NCBI RefSeq assembly: GCF_010183535.1
Contig: NC_071332.1
Coordinates: 7,316,001-7,380,000, forward strand
DNA length: 64,000 nt
Direction: 5' to 3'
Source of the DNA: Caenorhabditis remanei
Taxonomy: Eukaryota; Nematoda; Chromadorea; Rhabditida; Rhabditidae
A program made the translations under genes and the position numbers. Under the pieces are notes generated by a model. That model did not search any database. It was not told the origin of the DNA and was given only the letters and a program-made list of their open reading frames with translations. Shown in pieces: positions 32,354 through 45,632 of this stretch. Positions within the stretch are counted from its first letter, which is position 1. The number at the start of each line of letters is the position of its first letter.

Positions 32354-35300
32354 CTAAACGAATCCGAAGTTTCTGGCCTTGATAGCCAGTAACAGCTTGG
32401 AACGAAGCATGCGTTTTGACGAGTAGACTGGTACATAAATTCGGGAAATACACGTGTTCGCAGTTGGAAGGAAAACATCTTCTTGTGGGCGGAGCATTAC
32501 ACTTGCAGAGCTTTGCCATTTTCCTGTTGCAGGAAGTGATGGAGAACCGGTCCAGAAGAAGACGAGATCCTGAATTTTGTTTTATGTCCCAGTTATTCAT
32601 TGTACGGTTCTGATTTACCTGTTTCTCTTGTGGAGTAAAAGATTCGATGACCTGCCAGAACCACTGCTTGAAACGATTCAGAGTCTCTTGAGATGCTCGA
32701 CTCTCATCAAGGAACGAAGTATTCGCTTGTAAGACACTGATGGATACCTAAAAGTTTCAACAAAGTTGATAAATTTTTCGAGAAAATATCATACCGATTC
32801 GATTCCGCAAATGATGAGTCTGAGATCTTCTGGTGTCAATCCATCGAGCATGGACTCAGGAATTACATCAAGAACGCCTTCACGAATTGCTTCGAGAGCT
32901 GTGATCCGTTTTCCGATGAGAACTCGCTCAGCATACTTGTAAACAAATTCAATCACGTTGTCCTTGTTGACTACGATGGTCTCTCCATTCGGTTTCAGAT
33001 TGATCAGTGCAGTTTTCTGAAATTTTCGTTATGATTTATTATTCCTTTAAAACAGAAAACTCACTCCACTGGGTGTTTCTTCCATATAAGTGAAGTCGTT
33101 ATCCAGCGCATCTGATTCTTTGAAATCTGATCTCAAGAGCATTCTGAGGTTATTGAAAAGTGCTGGATCATAGAATCCCAGATCAAGCCAACAAATGGGT
33201 TCCTTGAGGATGAATGAGAATACATGTCTAGCAAATCTCATAGGGAAAATGTCGCCTTGAGAGAGGCAGATTCCCATAATTCTTCCAACCGTTCTGAATG
33301 CAGCAATTCTCATTGGTGCTCCGTTTCCCATACATGGAACATAACATTCTCCATATGGAGCTTTTTCGAACAGCTTGCCCAACGGGTTTTCGGTTCCCAC
33401 CAGAGCATTCCATTGATCTTCTTCGGAGCGCGGCTGCTCGCTTTGCATACTGCGGAAAGATTTAGGGTAATCATCGAGTTCGCCTTCAGCACGAAGTTCT
33501 GCGAGAATTTGTTGAATGTGTAGACGCATTGTATCGTCGTTTATGACAGCATTGACAAATACTTCAGTTGGAAGCTGACACATGATTCCCATAACTCTTC
33601 CAATCGTTTTCTCATCACTCAGGAACCCGGCAGTCCTGAAACATGTTTAAGAAATTTAAAACACTCAAATACCTAGTGGCTTACATCGTGTGGATTTTTC
33701 GTAGAGTTACTTCGTGCTCACCCCAATTGAGAGGGGGTACAGGTTGAGATTCAGCGGAGCTGTCTTGCAGCACCCTCTTCGTCCAATTTCCTTCGCCAGT
33801 GAAATTTTTAATGTCGAATCGTGGAGCAGCTAGGTTTATTGGGAATGTTTTCAAACGACGGAGATGAGCTCGCAAACGGATCGCTTGTTCTCGACGAGCT
33901 TTCCGAAGCGTCTTGCTGACTTCCATATCTGAAAAAAAACATAACTCAAATTGTTTGTAAAGACGAAAGAATTACCATGTTCATAATCGTTTTTCAGGTG
34001 AAGTACTGATTGAATCAACGACATTTTTTCATTGGCTGCTCCAGTGTGGAAAGGCGCCATTTCAGACATGCACGATTCAGCGAACGCAGTATAGAAACTA
34101 CGAGTCACACCGGTTCCCTCTCCTGGTTCGTCAATGAAATGAACACGAAGACGAGTTCCAGCCAGTGGAGTATGCGCCCCATCAGTGCGAATTGATAGCA
34201 TTCTCTTCACATACAAACTGTGTAGCTGCACCATCGTGTCACGGAATAAACTTCCTTGCTCTCTATGAACGTCGAGTACAATTTCTTTAACAGCGGAGTG
34301 TTGTGTTCTGTACTTTTCCGTCGCTGTATTGAACAGTTTGTATTTTGTATCAAAAGTAGCGAGTCGGCGTAACATGATTGAGCTTTCGAACGCGACTTCA
34401 GATCCAAGAGCTTCGGTCAATCTGTCGTAGAAGCGGTTTCCGATAGTACTCAACGTTTTATACCACTTCGAGAAGAATAGTTGTTCTCGCTCACAAGAAT
34501 GTGCGAGAAGTTTTTCTTTGAACTTGGAAACAGAGTCCTCGACACGACCGACATATCCTGGGAATTTCTCGGCTTCAGTGGAGTAGTTTCTGACTTCATC
34601 GTCAGGAGTACGATCGTGGTGATAGAAGTCTCTAGTAATACTGATAAACTCTTGTTCCAGCTTCCGGCGATGAGGTACTATTGCAAGACTGACGCCTGGA
34701 CAACGGTACTCGAATGGACGATCGACAATGTTATAAGTGTACTCTTCTACGGGATCCTGCAAACTCATCTCAGAAGTTATTCTTCAAATATGAAACTTAC
34801 ATTTAAATAGCTTGAGGTTTTTCTCTTGATGTCATCTACATTCGGTTCTCTGAACAATTCTTCTGGTCTTGAATGCATTGTGAGAATTTTGGGACCTCCA
34901 ACCATCGGACATTCCTCCTCAAACTTCAAACTTTTCATGATGTGATAACGTCCAGAGAGTGTATCCCATGCACCGTCATGAAGGTGTCCTGGCCAACTAA
35001 GCGAAGCAGGTCTCATGAAAAATCCAACCATCAAATCGTTGTCGGTTTGTTCGCATTTCTCGCGGAAATGACGCCGTTGACTATCCTCGTAGCTGTCAAC
35101 TATTCTTTTCAGCTCCTAAACAATAAAACGACTATTTTAAATATGAAAAACTAAAACGAACGATTGGCTTTTCAACGTTGCAATTCAAGAAATGAAAATA
35201 AGCGTCAGCCACCAAAGCAACTGGATAGAGCATTTCAATTTCAACATGTGCCAACGCGTCCTTCGCTTCATCTGTAGCCAGTCTTAATAGAGAATGAACA

Positions 35301-38300
35301 TAATTCAAAGCATCTTTTCGGCCTCGTTTATCTTCATTGCCGGGAGATACAGGACGAATCAACGATTTCTCATATGTTTCATTGAACTTTATTTTTGCTT
35401 CAGTTGATTCGAAAACTCTGCCCATCCAACGGAACGTCTCCTGGAGAATATCGCCAAAGATACGTTGAGCCTGAAAAATCATGTTATTCGATGAAGAACA
35501 ATATGAAACTATACCTTTAGTTGAGATCGTTTAGCATTGTCATCGGCCTTCGTGTAAACAGACATCACTGGTCGTGGCATTCTTGAAAGAATATCACAAC
35601 CAGCTCGAACAAGAACACTGAATGTCAAAGCAAGTTGCTCACGAGCTGTTTCAAGAGATGGAAGTTCAGTATTCTCAGACTTCTTCGAAGAATTGGAATT
35701 TGGAGAGGAATCTTGATTTCCAGAAGTAGCGGAACCAGTAGCACCAGTAGCTGCTGCATTTGAATTAGTCGCTGATGATGATTGGGCAGATGGATTACTT
35801 TGACTATTTCCACTAGAAGCTGCTCCTGATGAGGCTGTGGAAGGAGCACCAGAAGCACCAGCTCCTGTGTTCGATGCAGAACCTTGAGGGTTTGATGTTT
35901 CATCTCTGCGGCCACTTAAAAAGCTTCCACGTGACCCAAAACGATAAGGCAGATATCTTTCCATTCTCTGAAATACGTTCGAATAAGCTCTAAATTTATA
36001 AAGAGAAACATACCGATTGTCCAGCAGCTCTGGCTGTCTGACGCCTAGCAGCTTCAAATGCAGCAAGAGATCGATCACGAGCTGCATTGAGAGCAGCAAA
36101 TGATCCAGAAGCAGGATCTGAAGCTATAATTATTGGTCCAAACGGATTTTATGAGCTCTGAACTTACGCTCAGCAACAGGTCTAGCTACTGAAGGTTCTT
36201 GGACCTGAGCTTGAATTTCGGCTTCTTCCATTTGTTGCGCAGCATTTTCTATGGCGAACACAGGTTCCCGAGGTGCAGCTTCTTGCGAATCTGATGAATT
36301 ATCTTCGTAATCAACCCGACGTGGGGACGGGCTAGCAGGTTCATATTGAGCTTCCATATTCCAAGCCGCATCTTCGTCTCTGTCGTCCACTCTTGGCACT
36401 TCTTCGTCGGCAACCACGGCCACCGGTGGTCTTCTAACAATACTCATATCAATTTCCTCATTATCATCTTCTCCATCATTTACATCTGGGTCATCCTGCT
36501 CATCTGGATCTGGTGGTCGATCACTATCCTCGTCATCATCATCGTCATCGTCATCATCGTCGTCATCATCATCATTATCGTCGTCGTCGTCATCATCGTT
36601 CTCATCATCTGAGCTACTGGACTCGGCTTCAGCATCTCTTTGTTGACCAGTTCTCTCTTCATTGTCTTCATTAGTATCATTAGTCGTGTTTCCGGATAGA
36701 AGACGACGTCTACGAGGAGTTGCAACTGTGGCTGCTGAGTCGTGACGAACGCGAACTGTCTCTTGAGATTCAGAAACACGATCGCCAGCAGATCGTTCGT
36801 CTTCCATACTTTCACGATTTTCGGATCCATTCTCTCGATCAGTGTCTCGGCGACTAGGCTGAAAAGAAACGAATTAAGATTTGAGTGTAAAACGAGGTGA
36901 ATGAGAAAGGGTTTTGAACAATTATCCACTTACCCTTCGCACTCTTTTCGATTCAGATTTCGTAGTCACCGACTTTTCTTCTTTTTTCGATTTTTTGAGC
37001 ACTTCAGAGAATGACAAATCACTGGCGAAATACTTTTCGAGAATATCCATGGGATCATGCGAGTTTCCAGCTAAAGCTGGGTTCACCATCGGTTTGAGCA
37101 TTCCATCACGTACTGGTTCGAAAACAGCATCGGCTGCGATAGCTAACTGAACAACAGCAAAGGTGGGAAGCTGTTGAAGAACGTACATGATTCTGCCAAC
37201 CATTGCAACAAAAGATGCCGCTTTTTCTGACAGTTTTGAGTTCTCTTTTTTTCCAATGACAATTGAATGAAAAACTTGATGATAGGATGATTGATTGAAA
37301 CGATTACGATCATCTCTCGGATCTCTCAAATGTGAAGTATCGTGGGCATCATCGGCAGCCAGGATAGTACTTGGAGCCATTGGAGACACGTTGATGGCCA
37401 GAGTGAGTACACGAACTAAACTTCGAACAAAACGGCCAACCCAGTTCTCAATGTCTTTATCCCAATGAGGCTGTTGAGAAGTTCCCGATAGAAGATTCCG
37501 CAATGTTAAGATGTACATGTTTGCAAAATCTTTTATGTTTTTGTTCGACAATGCAAACGTTAGTTTGTCGAGATGAGCAGCAGTGCTTTGTAGGACAAAA
37601 CTAAGCTGAGAAGGAGTGGAGAGCTCAGTTCTAAAAACGTTAAAATATGTACGATTAATTCGCTTATTGCACTCACTGCTTATTCATTCCACATTTTATC
37701 GAGTTGATCACCACATTAGGATTTTTGCAACAATGCTCTAATGCATTTCTTGCGAACTTTGGAGGCTGCAAGTTGTGCTCAGGAGTACCAGATGTTTGAG
37801 AAGTAGGCATTACGTGGCCTGAAAAAATAGTTCTTGAACTTTTCGATGAAGAAAACATACGATATCTGCTTCGACGCTTCTGTGAGTAAGCCTGCTCACG
37901 GGTCTGACGAATAACAGTCCTAGCCAGGAAAAGCATAATGTGCTCATTTCGAGCGTTCGGATATTCATACAGACGGGTATTGTGGAGTAGTTCAACAAGT
38001 AAAAAGTTTCTGAGGGGATCGTTGCCATTAACCTAAAAATGGAATAGAGTTCTTCAATTCTATTAACCAAAAATGTTACCAGAGCTTTGCAGCTACTCTT
38101 CTCCCAACAATCACAATAGGCAGTTGGCGAAGTGCGTTTCAATCGACAATCATGATTTCGATGACATGTTAAAGCACACTCTGAACAGCAACACAACGAT
38201 CCAGTAAGTCCACAAGTCTTGCACTCGTAGATGTCTTGATTAATGTGATCTTCCCCAGTCCATGTGAAGGAGCACACATCATTGTAGCAAAGAATGAAAA

Positions 38301-41300
38301 GAGGCGAATCGTCAGCATTGTGTGTTTCATCTGTGCTGAATCCTGGGAAAATGAACTTCAGCTTCTGTTCCTCAGTCATTCTTTTGAAATTCAGCTTCAG
38401 CAAAGTTTTCCAGATTAAATAGGCAGCACCATAAGCTCTCTGGTTTATAGCTGATTGGAAAGGTGTCATTCCGTTCAAATCACGACTAAGAAGAAGTGTT
38501 TTAATTGCTGATAATCTGTCTGCTTCATCCAAATAATCTGAAATTAAGGGTTTATTATTCAAGTTAGTAGTCGGTTTGAAGCTGACCAATATGTTCTCCG
38601 GCATCCTTATCATAAAACATTGCCGGATGCTTCAAAAGTGTCTCTACAATCTGTAATGCTGACTTCTGTCGAGCCTCTGGAGGTCTGGGAGATCCAAATG
38701 GCATTCCAGTTGTCTCCGATCGTACAGTGGTAAACGAGTTATTTCTAGTAAATTCTTCAAACTCTTCCGATTCAGCTCTTCTTTCTTTCCGCTTCTTCAC
38801 TGGCGTGGCTTGATCTCTCCTTGGTCTGCTTCGGAGAACTCGAGACCATCTACCCTCATCGCTATCTCCAGCATCACCTTGTGGGTTGAATAGTACAGCT
38901 TCTTCGGACGAAGGTGCTGGCATAGAGTCTTCATCCATCACAATATCTTGTGGAGGTGGAAGAACGTTCTTTGTTGGGAACAGTTCCGGTGTCGAAGTGT
39001 CCGGCATTGCTCTATCATCATCCTCAGAATTCTTAGTAGCAGTAGTCAATCGGATAGCAGCGTGTAAAACGTTAGCGCATAGATCGGAGCTGATTGTGAA
39101 CAGCTGCTCATTCATAGTTTTCCGGAATTCATCGTTCGTCATAGCATTGGTCACTGAAAAATAAAATAACTTATAATTGGGACTCTGAATTCGAGTTTAC
39201 TTCTCATTTCGAGCAGTCGATCCAAGAAGAAACTGACACCATCTGCATCACAATAAAGAACCATTTGCATTAATGATGATCCATCTTTGATGAAATGGTT
39301 ATGCCACGGACGATTGACACCGGGAATGATGAGCATGGAGCCTTGCCATTGAGAATTTTTCTGTAAAGTCAGAATATGAAAACAGATCGCATGTCGCCGA
39401 AGATCTACCTCGCATGCTCCTAAAGAAGTAGAACTCGGAGGTCTCCAAGCTGTGGCTATGTGAAGAATTGGCTGTGAATTCATTGCAGGTGGCTCACGGA
39501 ATCCATTAAGTGCGTCTCGTTGAAGTGGAATAAGTTGTCCAGCAGTATCACGAAGGAACAACGTGCGGGGCTGAAATGGTTGATTGAAAGATGTAAACAA
39601 GACGAACTGAGCTGAAACTTACATCTCCAAAGCTAATTAACTTAGGTGGCAATGCTCCCGGAATAGAACGTTCGACCGACGGAAGATAAACGGGAACTCG
39701 CCGTCTTGATATGACTTTTCCAGTCGTGCTGACTCTGTACATGTGCATTCCACGTTCGATATGTTTGCTCCTAGCTAATACACGAAGTTCGTTCATGTCC
39801 GCAACCATCGAAACAATAGTACGATTAGAGTCAACGTCGAATTTCAGCAGTTCCTTTTGCAAAATGATTGGAGCCCGAGGTGGACACTTATCAACTACTT
39901 GCAGATTTTCCATCCGCATCAAACGCGGCTTTTCAGAATCTCCCTCGCTTTGAACTGGATCAACTCTGTGAGGCTGAAAACATAATTACAATAATCATCT
40001 AAACTATAAAAATCGTTACCATTCCTTCCATCTCTGGTCTATCACTATAAATACTTTGAAACATCGGTGGTTCAATGGAACTTTGCAAAAATTTGACAGC
40101 CACCAGATCCTCGTCAACTAAATGAACTTGCATTAGATCTCTCTTTCGATGTTCATGAATCCATAAAAGATCTTCGACAGGCCATACTTCCACACGACGT
40201 CGACCGAACTCTGGGGGAGGCGCAGGACGTGATTCGTCAGAACCTTCGTGTGCTCGTTTCCGTGACAGACCTCCAGGAGGAACGATGCTACTAGCTGATG
40301 GTTGTGAAGGCACGGAAGGTTTCAAAGAGGAAACAAATCCTTCGATTTCTAACTCAAAGTCGTACTCGCGAGGTGTCATGGTTCGGAAACGACAATGATC
40401 AGTGGCGCTCCAACAATCTTCGAGGAGGATACCAATCTATGATAAAACATTAGCACATATTAAGAATACTTTTTTAATACCATTGGGTTGCTAGAATCGA
40501 TAAGAGCAGCAACACTTCCAGCCGGATATAGCGGCGCTTTCTTCATTTGGACGTGTTGACCAACTACGAATTCTGTGACATTCGATGTAGAAGGAACTGT
40601 TGTAACAGTCGGTTCACCGAATGACACATGCTTCTTTTTATCTTTCTCAGTTTTCTCCTTGTCATAACGAGTACTCTCGAGCAATGGAACAATTCCACTG
40701 AAATTACGATTATTTCTGAAAACACCCAAATTATTCTTTCGACATACCACCAATGAATGATGCTATCAATTCGAAAAACCGCAAGATGATCACTTGTTAC
40801 TAGATCTTGAACTTTAATGACAGACTCTTCTGGAACTTTGACGATCGTTTCGGTGGCAAGTGATAATCGAGTTCCTGCACCGTTTTCATCGAGCCAAGTA
40901 ATCATGTGACCGCACCGGGTGACAACAGCCACTCTTAAATTGCTGGCAGAAATTTGCACAACCGGATCCGCAGTACTTCCGATATTGGTGTGGTTGGGGT
41001 ACTGTTGATTCTTCACAACGGTCAGTGGTTCATCCGTTCCTACTTGTTCGTCCCATCCCCATGAATAAATCTTTCCGTTCTTGTGAAGAACATACATCTG
41101 ATAAGTTGTTGCAGCGATGCAAACTACTGGATTAGATTTTCCCGGTTGATCTCCAATTTGGGTATCCATTCTAGAAAATTAAGTCTGATGAAGGATAATT
41201 GTTTTAGAAAAAACTACTTTGAGTGCTCTGGGATTCCTTCGCCCTCTTTTCCGCACCACCACTCGACCATATCTGACAGTTGCATACAATTCTTCCAATT

Positions 41301-42499
41301 TGACTCAGTTTCTTTCTTCTTTTTGTCTTTATCTGTTGACTTTGATTTCTTGCTAGTTGTACTTCCGAAGTGATAGCGTAATTCAGCGCCACGAGATGAC
41401 AAAGAATCAAGCAAGCGTTCTTCTGCAACTAATCATACCTATGCATTTCTAGTTATTTTCAGCAGAGTGTACCTCTTTCTAGAAAACTTTCAGCAATCGA
41501 TGAAACTCCACCGCTTGCTCCTGGTGGAACACCTCCTTCCAGTATTTGCAGTAGTTCTTCAGGAATGAGGTGTTCGCCCCCAATTTCCATGCTGTCTTGA
41601 TCTATAAACATTTACGTAAACTGGTAAACAATTCATTCTCATCACAAACCATCGCCGTCGTCTCTGGAAAGTAAGTTGTTGACTGCTTCGTTGACATTCA
41701 GGCCAGTACGTTGAAGTTCTCTGATGATAACATCTCTTGATTTCCCTTGGAGAACTTGCTACAATTACAATTAGTTTATATGTGTAAATGCGCGATATTT
41801 TGAACAAACCTGAACATTATTGATGAGTTCTTCGGGAACATTTGTTGCAGGAACACGTGGACTTCCCAAAATATAGCTTCTCGCATCACTGAGACCACCT
41901 CTCAGACGATAATAAGCTCTGGAAAAACTTAAACACTAGGCGTTTAGTTCTATTCAGATGTAGCAAATACCTATTTGAAAGCATGACTCTCCGATATTTG
42001 GCTTGTCCGGTTGCGGCTCTTAGAGAACTCAAACCACCACTCAATGGAATGACTTCAACTTCACCAGAACCACCGGCACGAGCGTAGACCTCGTGTAATC
42101 TGCTGCTGGATTCTCCACGGACTGGTTCAGCTTCTTTAACTTCTCCGCTTTCGATTTGTAAGAGGTGATAAGGGATGCGACAAACATTATCGTCATCGAG
42201 CATAATTCCTATGTGTTTCGGACCGAGAACAACTTGTTTGATACGAGAAGGACCGAGAGACTGAATTGCGGGGTTATTGAGAACATTGCCAATATTCTCT
42301 TGCTTGAACTGATCAATAATTCTGAAATTTCAAACATTCGAAAAATGACACTTTAAATATATTTCAATTACAAGTCAATTATCGATGAATCTTTCTTTTC
42401 ATCCCCGACGGCTTCTTGAGCGTACAGTACATGAGTTAGGGTCTCATTTCTTGCGGGAAGCGCCTGTTCTCCTTCTTTGTCTTCTGAGGTAGCACTCAT
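32354..42499 (-). CDS. ubr-5: UBR5/EDD/hyd-type HECT E3 ubiquitin ligase
   Basis: A 28-exon model (first 42372-42499, then 41971-42321, 41810-41918, 41650-41758, 41473-41601, 41218-41422, 40748-41170, 40481-40697, 40020-40436, and on to 32619-32747 and 32354-32569) joins in phase to 2943 residues, close to vertebrate UBR5. A UBA domain lies at 197-232 and an RCC1-like region at about 345-900. The UBR zinc box at 1198-1262 (CSFTWTG to [10 protein letters not shown]) recognises N-degrons. An Asp-rich tract is in exon 18 (36168-36858). A MLLE-like helix bundle at about 2570-2612 is inserted in the HECT N-lobe, as in human. The HECT catalytic cysteine is C2912 (PTANTC), 31 residues from the NFGFV end, as in the family. 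It transfers ubiquitin to nuclear and cytosolic substrates. The exon 8 and exon 19 acceptors have alternatives. Confidence 0.93.
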
Positions 42500-42553
42500 C
42501 GCCGGACCTTAACTATTTTTATGAAAAGTTTATCGACAATATTCTGAATATAC

Positions 42554-42626
42554 CTGGTGTTTGACGACGGCCTTTCCGCCCTCTTTTTTTCGTTCTTTTA
42601 ACCAATGTGGAAGAATGGTTAATAGC
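42554..42626 (-). other. ubr-5: Candidate 5' exon of ubr-5
   Basis: It is bounded by a TTTTTACAG-type acceptor and a GTATAT donor and separated from the ATG-bearing exon by a 46-nt interval of intron size. Its frame is open into the main frame and would encode a basic stretch (KRTKKRGRKGRRQTP) that looks like a nuclear localisation signal. It has no ATG and I could not find an upstream coding exon, so it may be 5' UTR. Confidence 0.4.
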
Positions 42627-43545
42627 CTGTAAAAATCAATACTTTTCATTTCATCGTGGCAGAATGCATCAAGAAAACGGAAAGCAAAACAGAACAAACT
42701 GATATCCCTGTCAAAATTTGGTAGATTTTAAAATAGTCTTTCTGTGTAATACACCAATTTTTGTTTTATTTTCGCAATATTTCGTATTAGCCGAATTTAT
42801 ATCGCGAAACGAATAAAACGTTCAGATATTGTTCGCCATTTTGATTTCGAAAGAACTCAGACGTCAACATGCGTACATATTCGAAATCAAACGGAACACA
42901 TCGATTGGCTACAAGATGATAACGATAAAATAAAGTAAAGTTGCTAGTCAGTGAAAGAGACACGCACGCACGCAACAAACTTTTTCAGAAAATTTGGCGC
43001 AACACTTTGAAATTTGTTTCCGACTGAAATTAATTCAATTTACCACTGGCGCAGTGATATATGTTCGAATTCATCACGCGAAATGAAGTTTTCTGACTGG
43101 AAGCTGGCGGAATCGAAAAATGAGAGCGACGCGCCACACAGAACACATGAGACTAGTGGTTTGTGTCGCCTGCGTCTCAAATCCTTTTTTCTTTTCATTT
43201 CTACGTCTCTTCAGCGGCGGCAGTCTATCGTTTCAGTTGACCGGTCTCGCAGCGACTGTGAAAAAAGGAAAAAGTGCGACCATGAAGTACGGTAAAAAGT
43301 TGAGCCAGTAAAAGCCGACAGATGAGCAAATTAGAATATTCGAAATATGAAAGCTTCATTTAAAGACATTTTCAATCGAAAAATAATGTTCAGTCTTTCG
43401 AAACTATTCAAAGATTTTTGTTTTTCGTCGTAAAAACGAAGACATATTAATTTGATTTCATCGAGAAAAAACAGAATAAATCAAACTTTTATGAGAAAAA
43501 AGTTTTTGAAAACAATTAATTCGAAGAATTCTACACATCATTCAT
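42627..43545. other. Spacer between ubr-5 and the carboxylesterase
   Basis: About 0.9 kb with no supportable gene. The sequence upstream of ubr-5 near 42960-43000 has CACGCACGCACGC runs. It presumably contains the ubr-5 promoter and the esterase 3' end. Confidence 0.45.
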
Positions 43546-45632
43546 TTAAATCTTGGCCGATTTCTTCTTTCCGTACACCAATTCCTGATATTTGTCACTT
43601 TCGCCGTCAAGTTTCTCCAAAAATTGGATCCTTCCTTCATGATAAACATCTCTCATTTCACATGTCGGATAAGAGATATGGAAATGACGTTCCGGACGAT
43701 CCAAACTGTATTTTTCCCATTCATATGAATATTTATCTTTGCCATTTGGATTTCCATACTTTGCAAAATTTGAGAAAATGGTTGTAGTTTTCTCCATCAT
43801 TTTCAAATCGTCCTCGGTTGCGTCAAATTTCGAATAGATTCCTTCTCCGAGTAGATAACGAAGTTCTGTGCAGTGTACAGCGGCTGAAAATGCAACTAGA
43901 TAAATACAGAAAGTTCATTCAGAGGCTTACCTTTGAAAGGAAGCATACCATCCCACATTCCAAATCCTTCTGGATTAGTATAAGCAAATGTATACAAATA
44001 AACATCGTTTCCATACTTTGCAGCAGCCTTTGCAGCTTGGAGAACTCCTACATTGAAGAATTCATCTCCCACAGCTTCACATAATTTCTTTTTCATGGCA
44101 ACTTCATCAGTTTGATCCACGCCACGAGTATAGGTTTCATAGAAAATAGTTTGAGCTTCCTTTGGGTTGCTCACTACATCCCCACCATACAATTCTTCTG
44201 AAGTCAAACGCAATCCTTGATCAGCTGGATTGAAGGCAGGATTCATCATTGCCAACATGAGGCCTTCGTACTCATCAACTCCAGTCATCATCTGTTTTTT
44301 TGGTGCTTCCCTCCTCAGCTCATCGAGTGGTTTGGGGAAGAAATCTCCATCCAAATTGGGAATAAATGTCAGAAAACCAGAGACTGACTTTTTGAATTTT
44401 TTTACATTTCTTAAAGTGTCAGAGGGCATTGATTCGTACCAACTGAGAAGAGCTCTCGAATCTCCACCTTTGAACCCATGGAACGTAGCAAACTCTCTGA
44501 AGACCTTGGCTTGATTTTCAGATGTTCTGATGGCAAAGTCGCAGTGAGCAGATCCAGAAATTGGGATGAATCTTTGGAAGAGATCTGAATGAATCATATG
44601 AATATATCAGTCCTCTGAAAACAAGAAAAACCTCTGGAGTGTGGACTCAACGACAGCAAATCAGTGCTAGCTCCGCCTGCACTTTGTCCCAGAACAGTCA
44701 CACAATTTGGATCTCCACCGAAGGAAGATATGTGATTCTGGACCCACTTCAGAGCGAGAGTTTGATCCCACAATCCGAAATTTCCCCTGCATACATCGTC
44801 TCCAGTTGTCAAAAAGCCTAAGACACCAAGACGATAGTTGAGAGTGACAACAACAACATCTTTTAGTGGAAGAGTTCTGAAAATGCACAAATTATAAAAA
44901 ATTATCAGATAATAACGACTGATAACTTTATTTTTAAGGCACAGTTGATGAAACATAGTTTGATGGAAAACAAGAATAAAAAGCTTACCCTGAAAGAGAG
45001 TAGGCACAGAAATCAGATGATCCACAGAGTTCGTAGCCACCTCCATGAATGAAAAACATAACCGGTCGACCAGATTTCTAAAATGATACCCATATTTCAG
45101 GCTAACCAGAAAAGTTTAGACTCACAAACTCCGCAGATGGAGTACGTGGAGCAAAGACATTCAGAGTGAGACAATTCGCCTCGTCTGGCTCGTCTTTTCT
45201 AGGCCCAAGCATCTGAAATATATTTGAAAGTGAACTTGAGTTCTAAGAACTGTTAAACCTCTTCAAAGCCTCCAGTTTGAATAGCAACTGGTCCATATTT
45301 GTAGCAGTCTCTGGGCTCCGTCCAGGTATCAACTGGGACTGGTTTCTTGAAACGAAGTTCACCAACAGGTGGCTTGGCGTATGGGATCCCAAGATAACCA
45401 TCGACGATGACGTCGTTCTGAACTTTCCTTGATAAAAAATCAGGATCTAGATTTGTCAAAAATATAAACTATCCGTATTTGGAATAGTGTGAAGATCATG
45501 TCCACTATCCAAAAACCTCATCATTTCTCTCAAACTTACATGTTTGTAAACATTTCCCCGAACCGGTCCACACGTTGCTTTCACCACTTCCACATTCTCC
45601 TCCGGTGTCAAATGAGATAAGAAACCTCCCAT
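43546..45632 (-). CDS. Type-B carboxylesterase (alpha/beta-hydrolase), possibly N-myristoylated
   Basis: Seven exons in order: 45540-45632, 45259-45417, 45126-45212, 44989-45077, 44632-44876, 43931-44584, 43546-43883. They join in phase to 554 residues, a normal length for the family. The oxyanion-hole motif HGGGY is at 124-128. The nucleophile is S208 in GQSAG, the acid is probably E331 in DEYEG, and the base is H446 in AAVHCTEL, so the catalytic triad is complete. IPYAKPPVGELRF is the family N-terminal signature. There is no signal peptide; the protein starts MGGFLSH, which fits an N-myristoylation site and suggests a membrane-tethered cytosolic enzyme that hydrolyses carboxyl esters. A TTTTCAG acceptor lies two bases before the ATG, as for SL trans-splicing. 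The C-terminus is lysine-rich (KKKSAKI). The physiological substrate cannot be read from sequence. Confidence 0.92.

Noticed and set aside
32570..32618. Alternative reading through the last ubr-5 intron giving a 122-aa frame
   Set aside because: The spliced frame reproduces the conserved HECT C-lobe with the catalytic Cys and NFGFV end; the read-through frame does not.
36346..36929. Isoleucine/Met/Thr-rich frames on both strands
   Set aside because: They are other-frame readings of the GAT/GAC acidic tract in ubr-5 exon 18.
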